This document shows positions 61,494 through 64,000 of a stretch of 64,000 bases of DNA, in pieces (position 1 is the first letter of the stretch; every line of letters begins with the position of its first letter). Location of the stretch: assembly GCF_013375555.1 (NCBI RefSeq), contig NZ_JABXWB010000003.1, forward strand, positions 62,001-126,000. The letters are read 5' to 3'. The notes under the pieces are model-generated. The model saw only the letters and a list, made by a program, of their open reading frames with translations, was not told the origin of the DNA and did no database searches. The translations under genes and the position numbers were made by a program. This DNA is from Sphingobium sp. EM0848. GTDB lineage: Bacteria > Pseudomonadota > Alphaproteobacteria > Sphingomonadales > Sphingomonadaceae.

Positions 61494-63527
61494 TCACCAA
61501 ATCCTGACGCGGTCTTCCGGCGGCAGGTACAGCCTGTCCGTCGGCTTCGCCTGAAACGCTGCGTACCATGCATCGAAGTTGCGCACCGTGGCGGCGCGAT
61601 ATTGCGCGGGAGAATGCGGGTCCGTGACGAGCCGCTGACGAGCAATCGCTTCCCGATATTTCATCCGCCAGACCTGCGCCCAGCCCAGGAAAAAACGCTG
61701 ATCGCCCGTCGTGCCATTGATGACCGGGGCCGGCTTTCCGCCAAGCGAGGTGTGATAGGCGTCGAGCGCGACGGCCAAGCCAGCGAGATCGCCGATATTC
61801 TCGCCAAGAGTGAGGGCGCCTTTGACATGGCTGCCTGGGAAAGGCTCATAGTCATCGTACTGCCGGACCAACTGCTGGCTCAATTTCCTGAAAGCCGCGA
61901 CGTCCGCTTCGGTCCACCATTGGGCTAGCTTGCCGGATTCGTCATATTTGGCGCCCTGATCATCGAAATGGTGACTGAGCTCATGACCGATGACCGCGCC
62001 AATGCCGCCATAGTTGATCGCCGGGTCGGCATGGGGATCGAAAAAAGGCGGTTGCAGTATCGCCGCGGGGAACACGATCTCGACCTTGCTGAAGCTGGCA
62101 TAGGCGTTGATCTCCATGGGGGTCATGCCCCATTCCCACCGATAGATCGGCTTGCCGAGCTTTCCGACATTATAGTCGAATGCGAACTGATTGGCCCGGA
62201 CTGCATTGCCGAACAGATCGTCGGGCTTGATCAATAGGCCGGTATAATCGCGCCATCTGTCAGGGTAGCCGATTTTCGCGGTGAACGCGGTGAGCTTTGC
62301 TTGCGCCCGGAGCTTGGCCGGCTCGCTCATCCACTTCAGACGATCAATGCGCCGGCCCATGGCGGCGATCACATTCTTCACCAACTGGTCCATCGCGGAC
62401 TTGGTCTGCGGCGGGAAATATTGGGCGACATAGGTCTTGCCAACCTCCTCGCCAAGCGCACCCTTCATAAAATCGAAGCCCCGTTTCCAGCGCTCTGGCC
62501 GGGTCGGAGCACCGGTCAGCACCGTCCCGTAAAATGCGAAATCCTCCGCGCCGATTCGGTCGGGCAGAACATCAGCAAGGGCGTGAAGGCTGCGCACCAA
62601 CAGTGCATCCTTGAGGACATCGAGCTGCGCATTGCCGATCACCGCTGCCTCGCCAACAATTACGCTAGGCTGGGCAACGATGAGGGCCGTGGCGTCGATC
62701 TTGTTCGCCGCGAAGAAGGCGCGAAAGTTGAAACCCGGTGCGGTCTTTATCAGTTCGACCAGGGTCATCTTATTGTAGATTTTCTCGACGTCCCGGCTGT
62801 CGACGCGCGACCAATGGGTTCTGGCGATCTCGGTTTCCAATCCCAGCAGAGCCTCTGCCCTGCCCCTCGCGTGGGTCTGCCCGGCCAGCGTCAGCATTTT
62901 CTCCAGGTACCTGACATAGGCCGTCCTGATCGCAGCCATCTTCTCGGACGGGTCCAGATAATAGTCACGATCCGGGAGCCCCAGACCGCCCTGGCTTAAT
63001 TTCAGGATATAGCGATCGGGGTCCTTGTCATCCTGGCTGATGTAGATGCGGAAAGGTCCGGCAACTCCGGCGCGGCTTGCCTGAGCGGCGACCCTAGCAT
63101 AGCTCTCCCTGTTTTTGATCGCCGCGATTTCCATGAGCCAGGGCTGGATCGGCGTCATCCCCTTTTCTTCGACGGCAGAGCTGGCCATGAAACTTGCGTA
63201 CGCAGCGCCGATCTTGGTTGATGAATCTTTCGCGGCGGCTTCCAGAATGGCGCGGGTTCGCTCCCGCGACAGATCTTCCAGTATCGCGAACGCCCCGTAG
63301 CTGGATCGATCGGCAGGAACGTCTGTGGTCGCCGCCCAATGTCCGTTCGCATAGAGGTAGAAATCATCTCCCGGCCGTGCTTGTGGGTCCATGCCCTCGC
63401 CGTCGAAGCCGAACGCACCATAGGCCGGTCTGTTTGAAACTCCCTGTGCCTGCATCGGCCCAGGCGCCGCTGCCGAAAGTGCAAATGGAAGCGCGACCAT
63501 CGTCACGCGACGTTTGTTCAGTACCAT
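61494..63527 (-). CDS. M13-family zinc metallopeptidase (neprilysin/PepO-like)
   Basis: A 677-residue exported peptidase: signal peptide, then RPGDDFYLYANGHW typical of M13, GLGLPDRDYYL, NAYASFSKVEIVFPAAILQPP, zinc site GHELSHHFDDQG (residues about 516-527) and GENIGDLAG (near 577). Terminal RFLL/RIW-like end is as in family. These peptidases cleave short peptides; near a lasso-peptide locus it could trim linearised peptide after isopeptidase action, but that is speculation. The ATG at 63527 has GGGGAA upstream. Confidence 0.92.
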   Translation of the reverse strand: MVLNKRRVTMVALPFALSAAAPGPMQAQGVSNRPAYGAFGFDGEGMDPQARPGDDFYLYANGHWAATTDVPADRSSYGAFAILEDLSRERTRAILEAAAKDSSTKIGAAYASFMASSAVEEKGMTPIQPWLMEIAAIKNRESYARVAAQASRAGVAGPFRIYISQDDKDPDRYILKLSQGGLGLPDRDYYLDPSEKMAAIRTAYVRYLEKMLTLAGQTHARGRAEALLGLETEIARTHWSRVDSRDVEKIYNKMTLVELIKTAPGFNFRAFFAANKIDATALIVAQPSVIVGEAAVIGNAQLDVLKDALLVRSLHALADVLPDRIGAEDFAFYGTVLTGAPTRPERWKRGFDFMKGALGEEVGKTYVAQYFPPQTKSAMDQLVKNVIAAMGRRIDRLKWMSEPAKLRAQAKLTAFTAKIGYPDRWRDYTGLLIKPDDLFGNAVRANQFAFDYNVGKLGKPIYRWEWGMTPMEINAYASFSKVEIVFPAAILQPPFFDPHADPAINYGGIGAVIGHELSHHFDDQGAKYDESGKLAQWWTEADVAAFRKLSQQLVRQYDDYEPFPGSHVKGALTLGENIGDLAGLAVALDAYHTSLGGKPAPVINGTTGDQRFFLGWAQVWRMKYREAIARQRLVTDPHSPAQYRAATVRNFDAWYAAFQAKPTDRLYLPPEDRVRIW

Positions 63528-63730
63528 ACGAGAATTCCCCTCTGCGAATGTGAGAGGACATTCCACGCGTTATATCGTGATGGCTCTCAGGGGCGAGCCG
63601 CCAGTCAAAAATTAGCCCGCTCGATCACACAACGCGGCATGCCTCAGCGATATGAACGAATTTATGGCACTCCCACCCTGGCGACCGCCGGCAAGCCATC
63701 AGATGATTGGCGCTTGAATGGTTCGAACGG

Positions 63731-64000
63731 TCAATTTTGCGCCCAGGCTGCTTGCCACCGTGCGAATTCAGACGGGCGCACCTGATAACGGGCAAAATTG
63801 CCTTCATGCAGGCCCAACAACTCCGTTTCCGCCACCTCGACAAACTGTTCCTGGTCTTCGGTCGGTATCTGATTGCTCACGAAGGACGTGAGATGCGTGC
63901 GCGCCGCCGGTCTGCCGCTCGCCTCACGAATGATATTCCGGATGATCTGGCGCAAAGTGTCGCGGTAGCGTAATCGGAATGGGTCAGGGTCGCCAAGGGA
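63731..64000 (-). CDS. Partial hypothetical protein running off the right edge
   Basis: The minus-strand frame stays open from the stop at 63731 to the last base, giving 89 residues with no required start inside. It includes DPFRLRYRDTLRQIIRNIIRE, then SFVSNQIPTEDQEQFVEVAE and ELLGLHEGNFARYQVRPSEF. The balanced helix-rich composition supports a real gene whose 5' part is outside the window. I do not recognise the family. Confidence 0.6.
   Translation of the reverse strand, partial: SLGDPDPFRLRYRDTLRQIIRNIIREASGRPAARTHLTSFVSNQIPTEDQEQFVEVAETELLGLHEGNFARYQVRPSEFARWQAAWAQN

Overview
The window looks like the accessory and transfer part of a large conjugative plasmid, or an integrative conjugative element, from a sphingomonad (Alphaproteobacteria: Sphingobium, Novosphingobium, Sphingopyxis or a relative). 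The grounds are high GC, short overlapping genes, a MucR/Ros regulator, sphingomonad-style Tn3 and ISNCY elements, and a proteobacterial lasso-peptide locus with its own isopeptidase and FecI/FecR/TonB-receptor set. No replication or partition gene was recognised, so plasmid versus integrated element stays open; a tyrosine recombinase near the left edge keeps the integrated option alive.

Layout. 1-4.3 kb: 3' end of a nucleotidyltransferase-HEPN gene, a tyrosine recombinase and a convergent hypothetical gene. 4.1-13.8 kb: a mobilisation module in the R388 trwABC order (candidate oriT, ribbon-helix-helix protein, coupling protein, MobF relaxase-helicase). The relaxase gene is cut in two by a complete 3.78-kb Tn3-family transposon (8339-12119) with 46-bp inverted repeats and a TCCTC target duplication; removing it restores the reading frame exactly. 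13.8-16.7 kb: HU protein, winged-helix-like protein, a coupled pair of unknown small genes and an AAA ATPase. 16.7-23.1 kb: a scarred accessory stretch with an ISNCY element, a decayed ferredoxin reductase, an IS remnant, a truncated TonB receptor running tail-to-tail into a truncated HxlR regulator, intact DoxX-like and SDR genes, and a small membrane protein.

23.1-43.3 kb (minus strand): a compact F-type type IV secretion operon, in transcription order TraA, L, E, K, B, DsbC-like, V, C, 121-aa protein, TrbI, S26 peptidase, W, 92-aa protein, U, TrbC, N, 130-aa protein, F, H, G. Most junctions overlap (ATGA, TAATG or GTGA). TraN carries about 17 cysteine-bounded repeats. Upstream are three 20-bp-spaced operator-like repeats, an HTH regulator, a lytic transglycosylase and a DUF1173-like gene.

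46.9-63.6 kb: a MucR regulator with a long Ala/Pro/Lys tail and a strong terminator, an XRE/GntR-type divergent pair, then a lasso-peptide locus: two tandem precursors (both Ala1/Glu9 cores), B protein (RRE plus cysteine protease), C cyclase, a convergent isopeptidase, a TonB receptor with STN signalling domain, FecR and FecI. The expected logic is synthesis of two lasso peptides, import or sensing by the receptor, sigma-factor activation through FecR/FecI, and ring opening by the isopeptidase. The right end has a full-length nucleotidyltransferase-HEPN gene, paralogous to the fragment at position 1, an M13 metallopeptidase and an unrecognised partial gene.
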